From assembly GCF_932276165.1 (NCBI RefSeq), contig NC_064011.1:6527501-6591500 (forward strand): a stretch of 64,000 nucleotides of DNA, read 5' to 3'. This stretch comes from Plutella xylostella. Lineage: Eukaryota > Arthropoda > Insecta > Lepidoptera > Plutellidae. Positions 53,640-63,780 of the stretch are shown here, piece by piece (the stretch's first letter is position 1; each line of letters opens with the position of its first letter). A program made the translations under genes and the position numbers. The notes beneath the pieces were generated by a model that searched no databases, had not been told where the DNA came from, and saw only the letters and a list, made by a program, of their open reading frames with translations.

Positions 53640-56600
53640 AGAGTGATAAGAGTTGGTATTATTTCATGAAATTGAATTATTCCTTATTCTACGTAGGTAA
53701 ATCATACAGTAAAATTATTTTTGTGCCTCTGTGTTTGTACATAAGCTTTGTAAATTCTGTTCTTGTGTTTGTGTAAATAAATAATATTTTGTCTATCTTT
53801 TTATCTAATTATATTAAAGCCAATTTTACGTATGTTATGAACGTGACTATTAAGTAATTCCTGAGTGAATGTGTAGTTAATGTATGCCGGTACATGTGGG
53901 GACGCCTCGCAGCGAGATTATGAATTTTACACCCTCCCGGAGGATTACGGTTTAGTTTTCCGAATATTTGTGTGATTAAATTGCTATGGATTATAAGTTA
54001 GTAGATATAATTATTATTATGTAGTGTATGAAATATTATTATATAGTGTCCGTAGTAATTACGTGGATTTATTAAGGTGAGAAGGTTTGCAAGACGGTTT
54101 TCAGTTTACCTAATGACTGCCAAGGGTGCAGTTTAGGTACAGTGCATAAATTATATGACAGGGAGATTATACCTCATAACATTTCTTGGACCCCTATGAA
54201 AGGAAAGAGATACCTAATAAAAGACTTAAATAAAACAAATAAATAATTATTTGACAATTTATTTATCCGGTATATACGAGTCCCATAGACACATGGCGAT
54301 GAATACAAGGATTCTGTACATTCAATATAAAATTAAATTAATAAAATGTATATTCGTTAATGTAAATATATAATAATTAAGATCTATTTAATTATGGCGT
54401 TGGCACCGAAATGTGGTACTTTTCAGTACCGAGCAATGGACGTTGAGTATACTTACTTAATTCAATATGACATCATCTTATAATACAGTGGACAATATGT
54501 TCGCAGAGTCAATGCAAACGAATATTCCACAGCTATATCAGATCCAACAAAACACGACCATAAAGTTGGTTTCCACATGCAGATAGGTTTACAATCCCGG
54601 CGCGGAGTTTTTCATGCGACTCGCAACATGTTGCCATAAAGTCCCGAAACTTTTTTGGCAACGCCCAAGCGAATAGACAAAGCCCGACTGCAACTGACAT
54701 TCCGTTTAAATGTCGCCGGTGTTTTGCCAAAACTGTTCGGTGCATTGACTGCGCGACCATTACGTCATCCACATAGACACGCGAGCTGGAGCGCGGGGCG
54801 CGGGTGAGGGGCGAGGGGGGGTCTACGAGGGCAGCAGGGGATGATAAGTGAAGAGGATTAGGGATTAAAAGAGGGACATCAGACAAAAATTCCAGACGTT
54901 TTGAAGAGAAAAACACACTTTCTTTCTCCACTGAATTCTGATAATATCCAGAGCACACTTCCAGAGATGAGAAAGATTAGGTTAATTGCATTAACAGCGT
55001 TAAAAAGTGGCAGGGTGGAAAGAGATAGGTGACTACATAGCTCTCTCTAACTAACTCCGTTACGGACGGATTGTTACGTGGTCGACGGTTCGCCGACTAA
55101 CTTCAGGTACGTAAAAGAAATATATTTTCCTCCATATAATTCACCAACTCAATTGACGCGACTCGATACAAAAATACTCTCACTACACTAAACTAAGTAA
55201 ATTCTCTTGACATTTGACTTTCAATGCCGAATCGTCGGTGCAAATCTCCATTTCACCCGCGTTGTGGGGTTGTTGATGCATATTTTATGTTTTTTTCTCA
55301 AATCCTGAAGCAGCAAAATGCTTTCTACTTTTAATCCTCAATTTGGAACGCAGCCATCATAGTTTTAACGTTATGAAGAGCCGCAGCACCGCAGTTAAGT
55401 AAATTGGATATGAAATACATTCGGGAGACAGTAATGCCATTATCCTTGTACCCGCTCTCTTAATGCTCTCTGCATTGTTCGTAACGTCAGAATTATGAAA
55501 ATTAAGACAGAGAAATGTACCGACTTCACTCCGCATTATCCGCGCCCAAAACAGACTAATATTTTATACTAATAATCTCCATTACAATTAGTTCGCCCCG
55601 CGCTCCGCCGTGGCTGCTTCGGAGAACTAACGCTGTTTCAATTCGAAACTTAATCCCCGGTAATAGGAGTTACTTCCGCAACCTGAATAGTTTTATGGCT
55701 TTATCTGTTCATCTTTAATAAGACCTTATCTGAAATATTCTGCTTTTCATTGGATTTAGTAAATTTGGAATTAACCTTATCGCCGCGGGAATGGCGGGTT
55801 TTCAGAAACAAAGCCAGATGATATCACAATTCTCAACAACAATAACAATTTCATAGTTATTTTCTAATACTGTGGAAAAGGAAACAGTTATGATTATGAA
55901 CTAGTAGGACAGCAGTAGTAAAAACAAATGAAATGGTTGGCATAAAAGTAGTATTTCTGATAAATTTAAGCGCTTATCCGAGTTGCGATATTTTATGTTA
56001 CTAGTTTTGATTCCTATTGATCGTAAATTTATTCTACTACACATTGTTATATATTCTAACAAGACTCTTTCAGATCTCAAGTCATGAATTGGCCAATTGG
56101 GATAAGATGTACTCATAAATACAATTCATAATACTACTTTTACGTCTCCTATTCATTATAAACTAAACTAAAATAATGTAACGACCAAGAACAACAGTTT
56201 AACATGGAAACATTACATAAAAATCTTAAAATTGCAAATTCTCATCGCGAATTGTTGCAAAAATTGTGGTAGCAAATACGTTTTCGTTTGAATTATTAAT
56301 TTCATAGAAAAAAGGGCCCGATCTAAACAGGCCGTCTAAAATTGACATCGAAATTTACATGATTCCTTTAGTTATTCTATGATACACAGAGTTTTTATTC
56401 ATATCTTACGAATTCGACCTCTTTATAAAATATACGGCAACATGCTGAAGCTAAATTGGATTATAAAATGAACAAATTATGTATTTATCATTTTGTTGTT
56501 TCTTTGCAGAAATTGACATCATGCTGCATAATTAAATTTTAATTTTAAAGTTAAAATTATTATTCATTTCATATTCCAGTTTTTTCAGCTTATTGCAACA

Positions 56601-57270
56601 ATTATCTCCAACATTCACTTACTACTTAATTATAAATTCTACATTCCGTTACTCAACTTGGATTGGTGTTTACATTGCACTAATTAATAATATCATCCCG
56701 ACATACATAAATATTTACGAATAAAAACCAATTCGGTGTCAGACATTCCCTTTTAAATATCTATCTTATAATATCAACAATTTGGCACGATCGTTTCCTG
56801 TGTATATTTCTTTTAAATCTACCAAGAAAATTGAGGGGTTCAATTCTGCCATATTTCACCTAAATATCGATAGGAAAACTTCGCGTTCACGCTAGTAACT
56901 TATTGCTTGTCATTATCTCAAAATGTTGCCAGAATCTCACCCCGTATAGCAGGAAACGTAAGAAGGAAAAGGGACAATAGTAGAAGAGGCCTTACAGATA
57001 TAAAAGAATCGACGGAGGATAATAATATAGGACTAACGCATCAACTTGATCACTACAGAGTAAGTTAGATACGTCAATAATAGCTAGACGACAAATCTAA
57101 AATATTTCCGCATTGACTTTTCAGAACCGTTGCGGACCTTCCCACATCTTTCATATCACTTTAACTTTATCAAAGTTCAGAAAAGTCAACACGAATTGTT
57201 AAGTACATTGCTGCTATTACATTTTCAATAGACATTGAGTATCTTCGTGTTTCTTATTGCTGATAAACAT
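53640..57270. other. Gene-poor stretch downstream of the Ig gene
   Basis: AT-rich except for a GC block at 54770-54850 containing a G-quadruplex candidate. The 141-codon frame at 54533-54958 on the minus strand crosses that block without any family motif. No repeat family of the window is evident. Confidence 0.5.
54795..54821 (+). other. G-quadruplex candidate
   Basis: Four G-runs with three-base spacers: GGGG, GGG, GGGG and seven G, separated by CGC, TGA and CGA. It fits the standard G3+N1-7 rule. Confidence 0.7.
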
Positions 57271-57275
57271 TACGA

Positions 57276-57281
57276 TTTATT
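57276..57281 (-). terminator. Candidate polyadenylation signal of the Ig gene
   Basis: AATAAA on the minus strand about 175 bp after the stop codon of the last exon. It is a common hexamer in AT-rich DNA, so the assignment is tentative. Confidence 0.35.
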
Positions 57282-57455
57282 ATGTTAGGACATGGGCCAG
57301 TAGGAGTTTTAAAGTAGATTTTTCCAAAGATCTGTTTTACTTGACCTACAAAGGCACTGTTGACAATTTCAAAACCCTCCGAAACACGAAGACAACACAA
57401 CACCATCACATAGACCACGCATAGCGATTCATCTCTTCACTCTTACTGGTGTCTA

Positions 57456-57626
57456 CTACAGGGCGAGGCCGACGGTGAGTGCGAGCAGGACGGTGCGCGC
57501 GGCAGTGTGTGCAAGCGAGACGGCGCTGTCGGTCGGCTGTCTCACGAGGTGGCGGGCCGGGGCGGGCGCGCGCGCGGGGAACACCGCCACCGAGCCGCCG
57601 GCAGGGCCTGATGCCACGCACCAGAC
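57456..57626 (-). CDS. Ig-superfamily gene, last exon (C-terminus with GPI-like tail)
   Basis: After the acceptor ATTCCCCAG, 56 codons lead to TAG at 57456-57458. The exon opens with VWCVASGPAGGSVAVF, fitting the F strand (Cys) and G strand of an Ig domain whose front half is in the previous exon. A Pro, Ala and Arg-rich spacer follows, then SLAHTAARTVLLALTVGLAL at the very end. A small-residue site, short spacer and about 12 hydrophobic residues with nothing after them suggest a GPI-anchor signal. A short membrane anchor is the alternative. The exon is 171 nt and starts in phase 0, matching the previous donor. GC is far above the surrounding DNA. Confidence 0.8.
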   Translation of the reverse strand, partial: VWCVASGPAGGSVAVFPARAPAPARHLVRQPTDSAVSLAHTAARTVLLALTVGLAL

Positions 57627-57984
57627 CTGGGGAATCAGGGGACATTTTTAGCACCATCGTTACTATTCGTCTTACAGATCCCGCCATTCTTATTCACTTT
57701 CTTCTATTTCCCAACTCCAATATTCCATATGACTTCTCCCATCACACACGTCCTATAACTCAATGTAAGACGGATCACATCTTCTAAAGAACTAGTAACT
57801 ATTGGGGTTAGTAAAGTTACTGAATGGAGACCATACGCAGCGTAAACGTAGCGTGGAATGCCTTGTAGCCACCTGGACCAACTATCTTGGTCAGATAGCT
57901 GGTAGTGGATAAAGAAGGCTAAAGACAGTGCTGTGGCGCTCTTTGAAACAAGCTACTTTGTAGCAATGGAACATTAGAGGCTGA

Positions 57985-58085
57985 TCTCGATCTCCCATAT
58001 TCAGGCGTCCATCTCCCATTTCCCATTTCTCATTTCCCACTTCCCATCTCCCATCTCCTACCTCCCATAATCAACCTAATATCTT
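57985..58085. repeat. Degenerate 7-bp tandem repeat in the intron
   Basis: Variants of CCCATCT/CCCATTT recur about 12 times (ATCTCCCATTTCCCATTTCT and so on) between the last two Ig-gene exons. Confidence 0.85.
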
Positions 58086-58135
58086 CCATCTCCCATCTCA
58101 AACCTTCGTTTCACTTCTCCCTTCTCCCAACTCAC

Positions 58136-58329
58136 CTCATCAGGCTCCGGCACGGTCAGCACGGCGCTCCAGCAGTGCTGGTGCGGCGCGGGCCTCAGCT
58201 CGGCCGGCGTGCTGCCCTCCCCCCCGCGCCGCAGCCACGCCCCGCGCGCCCCTCGCCCGCAGACCAGGCACTCGAGCCGCCAGCCGCCGGCTGCTGGGGC
58301 GGCGGAGACGGCCGTTGCTGTTGCTGCGC
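58136..58329 (-). CDS. Ig-superfamily gene, middle exon
   Basis: Bounded by the acceptor CTTCCTAG and donor GAG|GTGAG, 194 nt, entering in phase 1 and leaving in phase 0. It encodes an Ala-rich linker (AATATAVSAAPAAGG) and then WRLECLVCGRG with the B-strand Cys and AWLRRGGEG around the C-strand Trp position. PHQHCWSAVLTVPEPDE leads into the VWC of the last exon. Together the two exons make one atypical, short Ig-like domain with extra Cys residues. The protein would act outside the cell in adhesion or recognition. The specific family is not recognised. Confidence 0.75.
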
Positions 58330-58382
58330 CTAGGAAGTGGGGGGTTGTTAGTGCATGGATGGTAAAACGAAGCTAGTTATAA

Positions 58383-58468
58383 AAGCTACAATAGCAAGCT
58401 AGTACTTTTGCCGTTGGCCGGCACAAAGTCATTGCTAGCTTTATAACTCTAGCTTGCTATTATAGCTT
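58383..58468. repeat. Inverted repeat forming a long intronic hairpin
   Basis: AAGCTACAATAGCAAGCTAG at 58383-58402 pairs with 58449-58468, with one mismatch. Inside the loop ACTTTTGCCG and CGGCACAAAGT pair again. It lies in the intron between the first two visible Ig exons and may be a small MITE or a structured RNA. Confidence 0.75.
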
Positions 58469-58640
58469 GAAAAACTAGAACTTGAAGAATATGTCAAAAG
58501 TAAACGGAAATTCACGGCCAGGATTTGAGCACTAAAGCTGGCTAACACGACCGCTTCTTTTGTGATGATGAAGCATTGCTACCAAAAAAACTCTGTTTTC
58601 CGTCTTTACGTCAAATAGATACCAGGAGCGCATAACTCAC

Positions 58641-58751
58641 CAGTAACTCTGAGCGTGACTCTCTTGAGCTCGCGCAGGCGCGCCAGATCCGGCGCCTTCG
58701 CCCCGATGCAGCGGTACTCGCCGCCCTCCTGGTACAGGGCCTCCTTGATAC
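58641..58751 (-). CDS. Ig-superfamily gene, first visible exon
   Basis: A 111-nt exon between the acceptor ATCCACCAG and donor ACTG|GTGAG, phase 1 at both ends, which is typical of exons that border Ig domains. It encodes ALYQEGGEYRCIGAKAPD, with the GEYRC F-strand motif around the second Ig cysteine, and ends in RVTLRVT, a standard G strand. The front half of this domain must be in an upstream exon. Upstream DNA is occupied by an RTE-like LINE starting only 70 bp away, and no further exon was found up to 64000. The earlier exons probably lie beyond the right edge. Confidence 0.8.
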
Positions 58752-58820
58752 CTGGTGGATGGAAAATTCGTTATGTTAATTTCAGCCCATATTATTATAG
58801 TGTGGTTATGGTGATATGAA

Positions 58821-61444
58821 TATGATATGATATGGTCTTCTTCGGAGGAAGACAAAGATGACTTCTATGACGCACTAAATGCCACTATGAAAAATATTAG
58901 GAGACAGGACATAGTCATTGTTATGGGAGATCTCAATGCAAAGGTTGGAAGCAACAACAAGAACCGGGAGCGGCACATGGGTACACAAGGGCTGGGAGTA
59001 GAGAATGAGAATGGTGAACGATTTATAGAATTCTGCCAAAACCAAGACCTCACCATCGGAGGAACTTTATTTATACATGGTGACCATCACAAGTACACTT
59101 GGACTTCACCCGATGGTGCTACCAGGAACCAAATCGATCACATTGCGATCAGTTCGAAATGGCGTTCCTCGCTACTAGATGTCCGCAACCGAAGAGGGGC
59201 TGACATAGACAGTGACCATCACTTGGTTGTTTCTGAAGTGCGACTTAAGGTTGCTGTAGCAAAGTCCGCTGGAGAACCAGGCAAGGCAGGGAGACGTTTT
59301 GACGTCTGTAAGCTACGTAGCCCAGACACCTGTACAAAATTCAGACTAGAACTTCGTAATCGTTTCGCTGCACTCGACGTACCATCAAGCATAGACGAGG
59401 AATGGAAAAATATAAGATTGGCGTACACCGAAGCCAGCTCTAATGCTCTAGGACACAAGGACCACAAACGTGACGACTGGATTTCCCAAGATACCTGGAA
59501 CCTTATTGAAAACAGAAGAGGTCTGCACTTAAAGCTGCTCGAAACAGACGATGAAACGGTTAGAGCCAACCTCAGACAGCAATACCGCCTGATACGCCGG
59601 AAAATCTACCGCAGCACGCGAAAGGATAGAAGGATGTGGGCGGATAATATTGCTACAGGTGCCCAACATGCTGCAAATACGGGTAATCTGAAGGAACTAT
59701 ATAAGGCTACTAAAACCTTGGCCGGAAATAACCATTTCAAGCAGAAACCTCTGAAGTCCAAAGAAGGGGATCTCATTGTGACATCGGAAGGGCAACTTCG
59801 ACGCTGGCGTGAGCACTTTGAGGAAGTCTTCCGTAGCACGATATCTGCTACACCAGCTGATGTGCAAAATGAGCCACCACCACCACAGTCTCTCGATATT
59901 GACACCGCACCACCTAACAGCGAAGAAGTGGCCAAAGCAATACTCTCTTTGAAAACGGGCAAAGCACCAGGACTTGATCTTATAAGTGCGGAAATGCTTA
60001 AAGCCGACCTATCTTTCGCGGTCGAGTTATTAACACCCTTGATCACCAAGATTTGGGAAGCAGAAGAACTACCAGATGACTGGAATAAGGGTCTCCTGAT
60101 AACAGTGCCAAAAAAAGGTGATTTAAGCCAATGCAGCAACTGGAGAGGCATCACTTTGCTTTCTATCCCTTCCAGGGTTTTCTGTAAGATTATCTTGGAC
60201 AGGCTATCGAAGGCCGTAGAACCCCTCCTGAGGAACGAACAGGCTGGATTTCGCCCTAATCGCTCTTGCACCGACCAAATTAACACTCTCCGTATCATAC
60301 TTGAACAAGCATCAGAATGGCAGAGGGAGGTATACCTTACTTTCGTCGATTTCGAAAAAGCTTTCGATACGTTGAGATGGTGCAGTTTGTGGTCCCGCTT
60401 ACTATCCGTGGGTGTTCCGAGTAAGATAATACATCTCATAAAAGCCATTTACAAGAATTACTCCTGTAAAGTGACACATAATGGCCTAATCTCGGAGGAT
60501 ATCGCCGTGCACGCTGGGGTCCGTCAGGGCTGTCTTTTGTCGCCCTTGCTCTTCCTAATAGCGCTAGACGGAATCATGCAGAGAGTAAGCAGCAACAGTC
60601 GACGTGGAATTGAATGGGGAACCTTCAGTGTATTGGAGGATTTAGACTACGCCGACGACCTCTGCCTGCTAAGCCACACACATGCACATATGCAAGCCAA
60701 GCTCGATGCTCTCAGCCAAGAGGCGGCGAAAATAGGCCTGAAAATTAACATCCGGAAGACCCAAGAGATGCGAACAGGTGTGCAGAATATGACCCTGCTG
60801 CAGATCGGTGGTGAGGCAGTGGAACGCGTTCACAAATTTACCTACCTCGGCAGCGTTGTCTCAGAAACAGGAGGTACAGAAGAGGACGTCATTTCGCGGA
60901 TTGCCAAAGCCCGAGCTACTTTCGCGCAGTTGCGACCAATATGGCAATCACAAAAGTTAACCAGAAGAGTCAAACTGAAAATATTCAGGTCAAACGTTAA
61001 GCCCGTGTTGCTATATGGTTGCGAAACGTGGAAGGTAACCAAAGCCATCTCGCACCAGCTTCAAGTCTTCGTGAACCGATGCCTTCGACGCATACTCCGA
61101 ATATACTGGCCCAATAAAATCTCCAACGACCAACTGAGAGAACGGTGCCACGATACCCTGATCGACCAGCAGATCAAGCGACGCAAGTGGAACTGGATTG
61201 GCCACACCCTCCGAAGAAATTCTGACCACATACCCAAACAGGCGATGGATTGGAATCCGCAAGGAAAGAGAAAGCGTGGCCGTCCCAAGCAGACCTGGCG
61301 ACGAACGGTAGTGGACGAAGCGAAAAAGATCGGGAAGTCTTGGAGTGAAATCAAACGCGAAGCTCAAGACAGGTTGCGATGGAGAGTCACTGTGGACGCC
61401 CTCTGCCCCATCCAGGGGACATAGGATACTAAGTCAAGTAAGTC
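58821..61444 (+). mobile_element. RTE-like LINE, 5'-truncated, inserted in the Ig-gene intron
   Basis: ATGGTGATATGAA is duplicated at 58808-58820 and 61445-61457, a 13-bp target-site duplication. The insert begins within the endonuclease domain and ends about 20 bp after the ORF stop, in a short AAGTC-containing repeat. It is antisense to the host gene. Confidence 0.9.
58827..61424 (+). CDS. LINE endonuclease-reverse transcriptase, long unbroken ORF, 5'-truncated
   Basis: 865 codons. The endonuclease C-terminal half is present: VMGDLNAKVG (32-41), YTWTSPDG (90-97), QIDHI (102-106) and SDHHLV (129-134). Its N-terminal half, with the first catalytic residues, is missing. RT follows: PKKGDLSQCSNWRGITLLS (428-446), EQAGFRPNRSCTDQI (471-485), TFVDFEKAFDT with D508 (505-515), GVRQGCLLSPLLF (564-576) and LDYADD with the catalytic pair at 610-611. 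The C-terminus has LLYGCETWKVTK and GRPKQTWRRTVVDEA. It ends PIQGT. Motif order suits RTE-like LINEs. No stop or frameshift suggests a recent insertion. The translation start is arbitrary. Confidence 0.92.
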   Translation: MIWSSSEEDKDDFYDALNATMKNIRRQDIVIVMGDLNAKVGSNNKNRERHMGTQGLGVENENGERFIEFCQNQDLTIGGTLFIHGDHHKYTWTSPDGATRNQIDHIAISSKWRSSLLDVRNRRGADIDSDHHLVVSEVRLKVAVAKSAGEPGKAGRRFDVCKLRSPDTCTKFRLELRNRFAALDVPSSIDEEWKNIRLAYTEASSNALGHKDHKRDDWISQDTWNLIENRRGLHLKLLETDDETVRANLRQQYRLIRRKIYRSTRKDRRMWADNIATGAQHAANTGNLKELYKATKTLAGNNHFKQKPLKSKEGDLIVTSEGQLRRWREHFEEVFRSTISATPADVQNEPPPPQSLDIDTAPPNSEEVAKAILSLKTGKAPGLDLISAEMLKADLSFAVELLTPLITKIWEAEELPDDWNKGLLITVPKKGDLSQCSNWRGITLLSIPSRVFCKIILDRLSKAVEPLLRNEQAGFRPNRSCTDQINTLRIILEQASEWQREVYLTFVDFEKAFDTLRWCSLWSRLLSVGVPSKIIHLIKAIYKNYSCKVTHNGLISEDIAVHAGVRQGCLLSPLLFLIALDGIMQRVSSNSRRGIEWGTFSVLEDLDYADDLCLLSHTHAHMQAKLDALSQEAAKIGLKINIRKTQEMRTGVQNMTLLQIGGEAVERVHKFTYLGSVVSETGGTEEDVISRIAKARATFAQLRPIWQSQKLTRRVKLKIFRSNVKPVLLYGCETWKVTKAISHQLQVFVNRCLRRILRIYWPNKISNDQLRERCHDTLIDQQIKRRKWNWIGHTLRRNSDHIPKQAMDWNPQGKRKRGRPKQTWRRTVVDEAKKIGKSWSEIKREAQDRLRWRVTVDALCPIQGT

Positions 61445-61486
61445 ATGGTGATATGAAGGCCTTTGCAAGCCGGTCGCATTACAGAA

Positions 61487-61619
61487 GGGCTAGCACGGGG
61501 CGCATTTAACGTGGACGTGACAAAAGTTCTCCGTAGCGCTCAGTCTTGAGGCAGCGCGATTTGATTGAGCGCGATGCAACTGCAAGATGCTTATGCTTCA
61601 TTGCGCCCCGTGCTAGACC
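61487..61619. mobile_element. MITE with CTAGCACGGGGCGCA ends
   Basis: GGGCTAGCACGGGGCGCA at the left is mirrored by the inverse of GGTCTAGCACGGGGCGCA at the right, about 133 bp in all. There is no coding capacity, and the target duplication was not found. Confidence 0.75.
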
Positions 61620-61691
61620 TTCAGGACGTGACATACAAGAAGAAGAAGACTGTTGTAATGGATGAAAAATACGCGTGCGTGATTATTTTTA

Positions 61692-61827
61692 TACAGGGTG
61701 TTGCAAAAAGGGTATAGAAGACCGGAAGGGGATAACTCTGCGGGGGGTCATGTTTGGGTCTGTTCAAAATGACCCCTAGAGTCAGCCTGCTGCAGCTTAC
61801 CATATACAATTTTTGCAATACCCTGAA
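61692..61827. mobile_element. MITE, TACAGGGTGTTGCAAAA family, short copy
   Basis: TACAGGGTGTTGCAAAAAGG at the left and, inverted, TATTCAGGGTATTGCAAAAA at the right. GGTATA is also mirrored. Central sequence differs from the 3599-3827 copy. Confidence 0.8.
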
Positions 61828-61848
61828 TATGCCTGTGGTACTTCCCCC

Positions 61849-61912
61849 ATATGGCCACACGAACCCAAAATTAGGGAGAACGTGTAATGTGGAAGTCAGA
61901 CAGTTGATATTA
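61849..61912 (-). repeat. SINE family A, tail i, decayed fragment
   Basis: ATGGCCACACGAACCCAAAA and GTCAGACAGTTGATAT follow the order of the tail with many substitutions. Confidence 0.5.
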
Positions 61913-61933
61913 TTATTGTTGATTTTAATATTA

Positions 61934-62166
61934 CACTCACGGGCAATGAAATAGGTCCACTCAAAAAATTACGACACCAAAAGACCCCAATTTTTCCAAT
62001 CATTTAATTTAAAAAAATTACAAAATACTACCGTTTTTAGTTGGTAATATCCTGATGCTCTGTTTAATGTACTTCAATGTTGCAGAAGGTGTCATTAAGC
62101 TAGCCTTTTCCGGATAGGAGTAATTTGGTGCTTTTCTCAGTGGAACCTTTTCATTGCCCGTGAGTG
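61934..62166. mobile_element. MITE with CACTCACGGGCAATGAAA ends and TA duplication
   Basis: CACTCACGGGCAATGAAA at 61934 is exactly mirrored at 62166, and TA flanks both sides. 233 bp, non-coding. Right-half relatives lie near 21775-21825 and 30720-30750. TA and CACT... suggest Tc1/mariner. Confidence 0.82.
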
Positions 62167-62483
62167 TATTATTAAAAAAGGTAAGTAATAATGTAGATGC
62201 TCCAAATCATTATTAGGAGCCCCAACAATTATCTACACAACGACAATCTAATACAAAGTTCAGTTGTGTTCTAACCAGTAAGAAAATATGTATTTTCTAG
62301 TCTCCGTTGCATCCCAACCATGTGTGTTTATCCTATTATCTTGTAACCGATCCAAAACTACATTCCAGCAAACACATTCTGCCAATAGTTTGACCGCAAC
62401 AAGGCCCGTTCAAAACTTATTTTCCTATTACATTTACGCGAGTCTCGGGAGCTGTTGTAAAGTTTACGACGATCGTCGGACGA

Positions 62484-62510
62484 GGCCCGCCGCCGCCGCC
62501 GCCGCCGCAG
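62484..62510. repeat. (CCG)n microsatellite
   Basis: Seven or more GCC/CCG units. The 96-codon frame that crosses it has no family resemblance. Confidence 0.9.
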
Positions 62511-62929
62511 CCAGAGTTTACGATTATCAGTTTACCGATACCCTTCTTTTATCGGTATACTTAGATTATTCTTTCTGAAAACTAAACTTTATGTCCGTAC
62601 GTACTTGTTAAAGATTTTATGTTTGGTAGACTGGTTGTGAGTGCAGTCTTTGAACCCTTTTTGTAGCTAGATAAAAATAAAATCTGATTATAAAATAAGT
62701 TTATTTTAGTTTTTTGTCGTCGCTCTTCTTATTTATTATTTGAAATTTTGAAACCATTTAGTTGAGTATCTTGTCCAACGTCCATTTATACCTAGATCGC
62801 TTCAAAAATAACATCACTCTGACCTAATGGATTAAAACTATTCCTGACTTCTCCAACAGCAAAACCAATAGTCACCAACTTTTCCATGTATTCTCACCGC
62901 AATTTCCACCTTACATCTTCAATCTTATG

Positions 62930-63242
62930 ATCCATTACAAAGGGGAACACCCAAATATTCCGAAAAACTTTTTTCCGAATTTGAAAACACCGAATATGTA
63001 ATTTACGAAATATTGCAATACCGATTTTTTAAAATGCCGAATTCTAAAAATCACGTAAATTATAATTTCGAATATTATAATCACGAAGATTTGTTATTAC
63101 GATTGTCAAATATACGAACGTTAAAAAATACGATTACTTAAGCATACGAAAAATAAAATACCGATTTATTATAATCACGAAAAATTCAAATCACGATCGA
63201 AAATGTGATAATTCGTGATTTTGACAAAAAAAACGTAAACGT
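62930..63242. repeat. AT-rich region of recurring CGAA/CGAT words
   Basis: TACGAA, TCACGA, ACCGAT and CCGAAT variants recur every 10-25 bp. A similar field (TTCGG, CGGAA, TTCG) resumes after the repeat array at about 63850-64000. It looks like the diverged flanks of one element. Confidence 0.45.
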
Positions 63243-63780
63243 CTTAAAAACCTTAGACCCAAAACCTAAAGATAGGTGCGACGACGAGCAAAGCGAGGAG
63301 GAGCGTGTTAGGTGCACATAGATATCGAACAACAAAGCGGAGCGCAGTGAAGCGGAGCGGAGCGTTTCAAATATAGAGCAAAACAATTGCTCGGAATTTT
63401 ATAGTGTTTAACCTTAAAAACCTTAGGACCTAAACCTAAAGATAGGTGCGACGACGAGCAAAGCGATGAGGAGCGTGTTAGGTGCACATAGATATTGAAA
63501 AACAAAGCGGAGCGCAGCGAAGCGGAGCGGAGCGTTTCAAATATAGAGTAAAAATATTGTAAATAGAAAACTATTTGTAGTATTTGTGGTTAAGTAACAC
63601 AACAAAGCAATAAAATTGCTCGGATTTTTAGGGTTTTTAACCTTAAAAACCTTAGGACCTAAACCTAAAGATAGGTGCGACGACGATCAAAGCGAGCAGG
63701 AGCGTGTTAGGTACACAAAGATATTGAAAAACAAAGCGGAGCGCAGCAAAGCGGAGCGGAGCGTTTCACATAATATACCT
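63243..63780. repeat. Three direct repeats of a GAGCG-rich unit
   Basis: GATAGGTGCGACGACGAGCA (third copy GATCA) starts at 63271, 63441 and 63670, at distances of 170 and 229 bp. Each unit goes on through GGAGCGTGTTAGGT(G/A)CACA to AGCGGAGCGGAGCGTTTCA. The second unit has about 60 extra bases near its end. The frames across them are by-products. Confidence 0.9.

Noticed and set aside
54533..54958. 141-codon minus-strand frame
   Set aside because: No domain, signal or codon bias; its length is partly due to the GC-rich G-run block, and no splice context supports it.
59606..60448. 280-codon minus-strand frame
   Set aside because: It is the antisense of the RTE-like reverse transcriptase.
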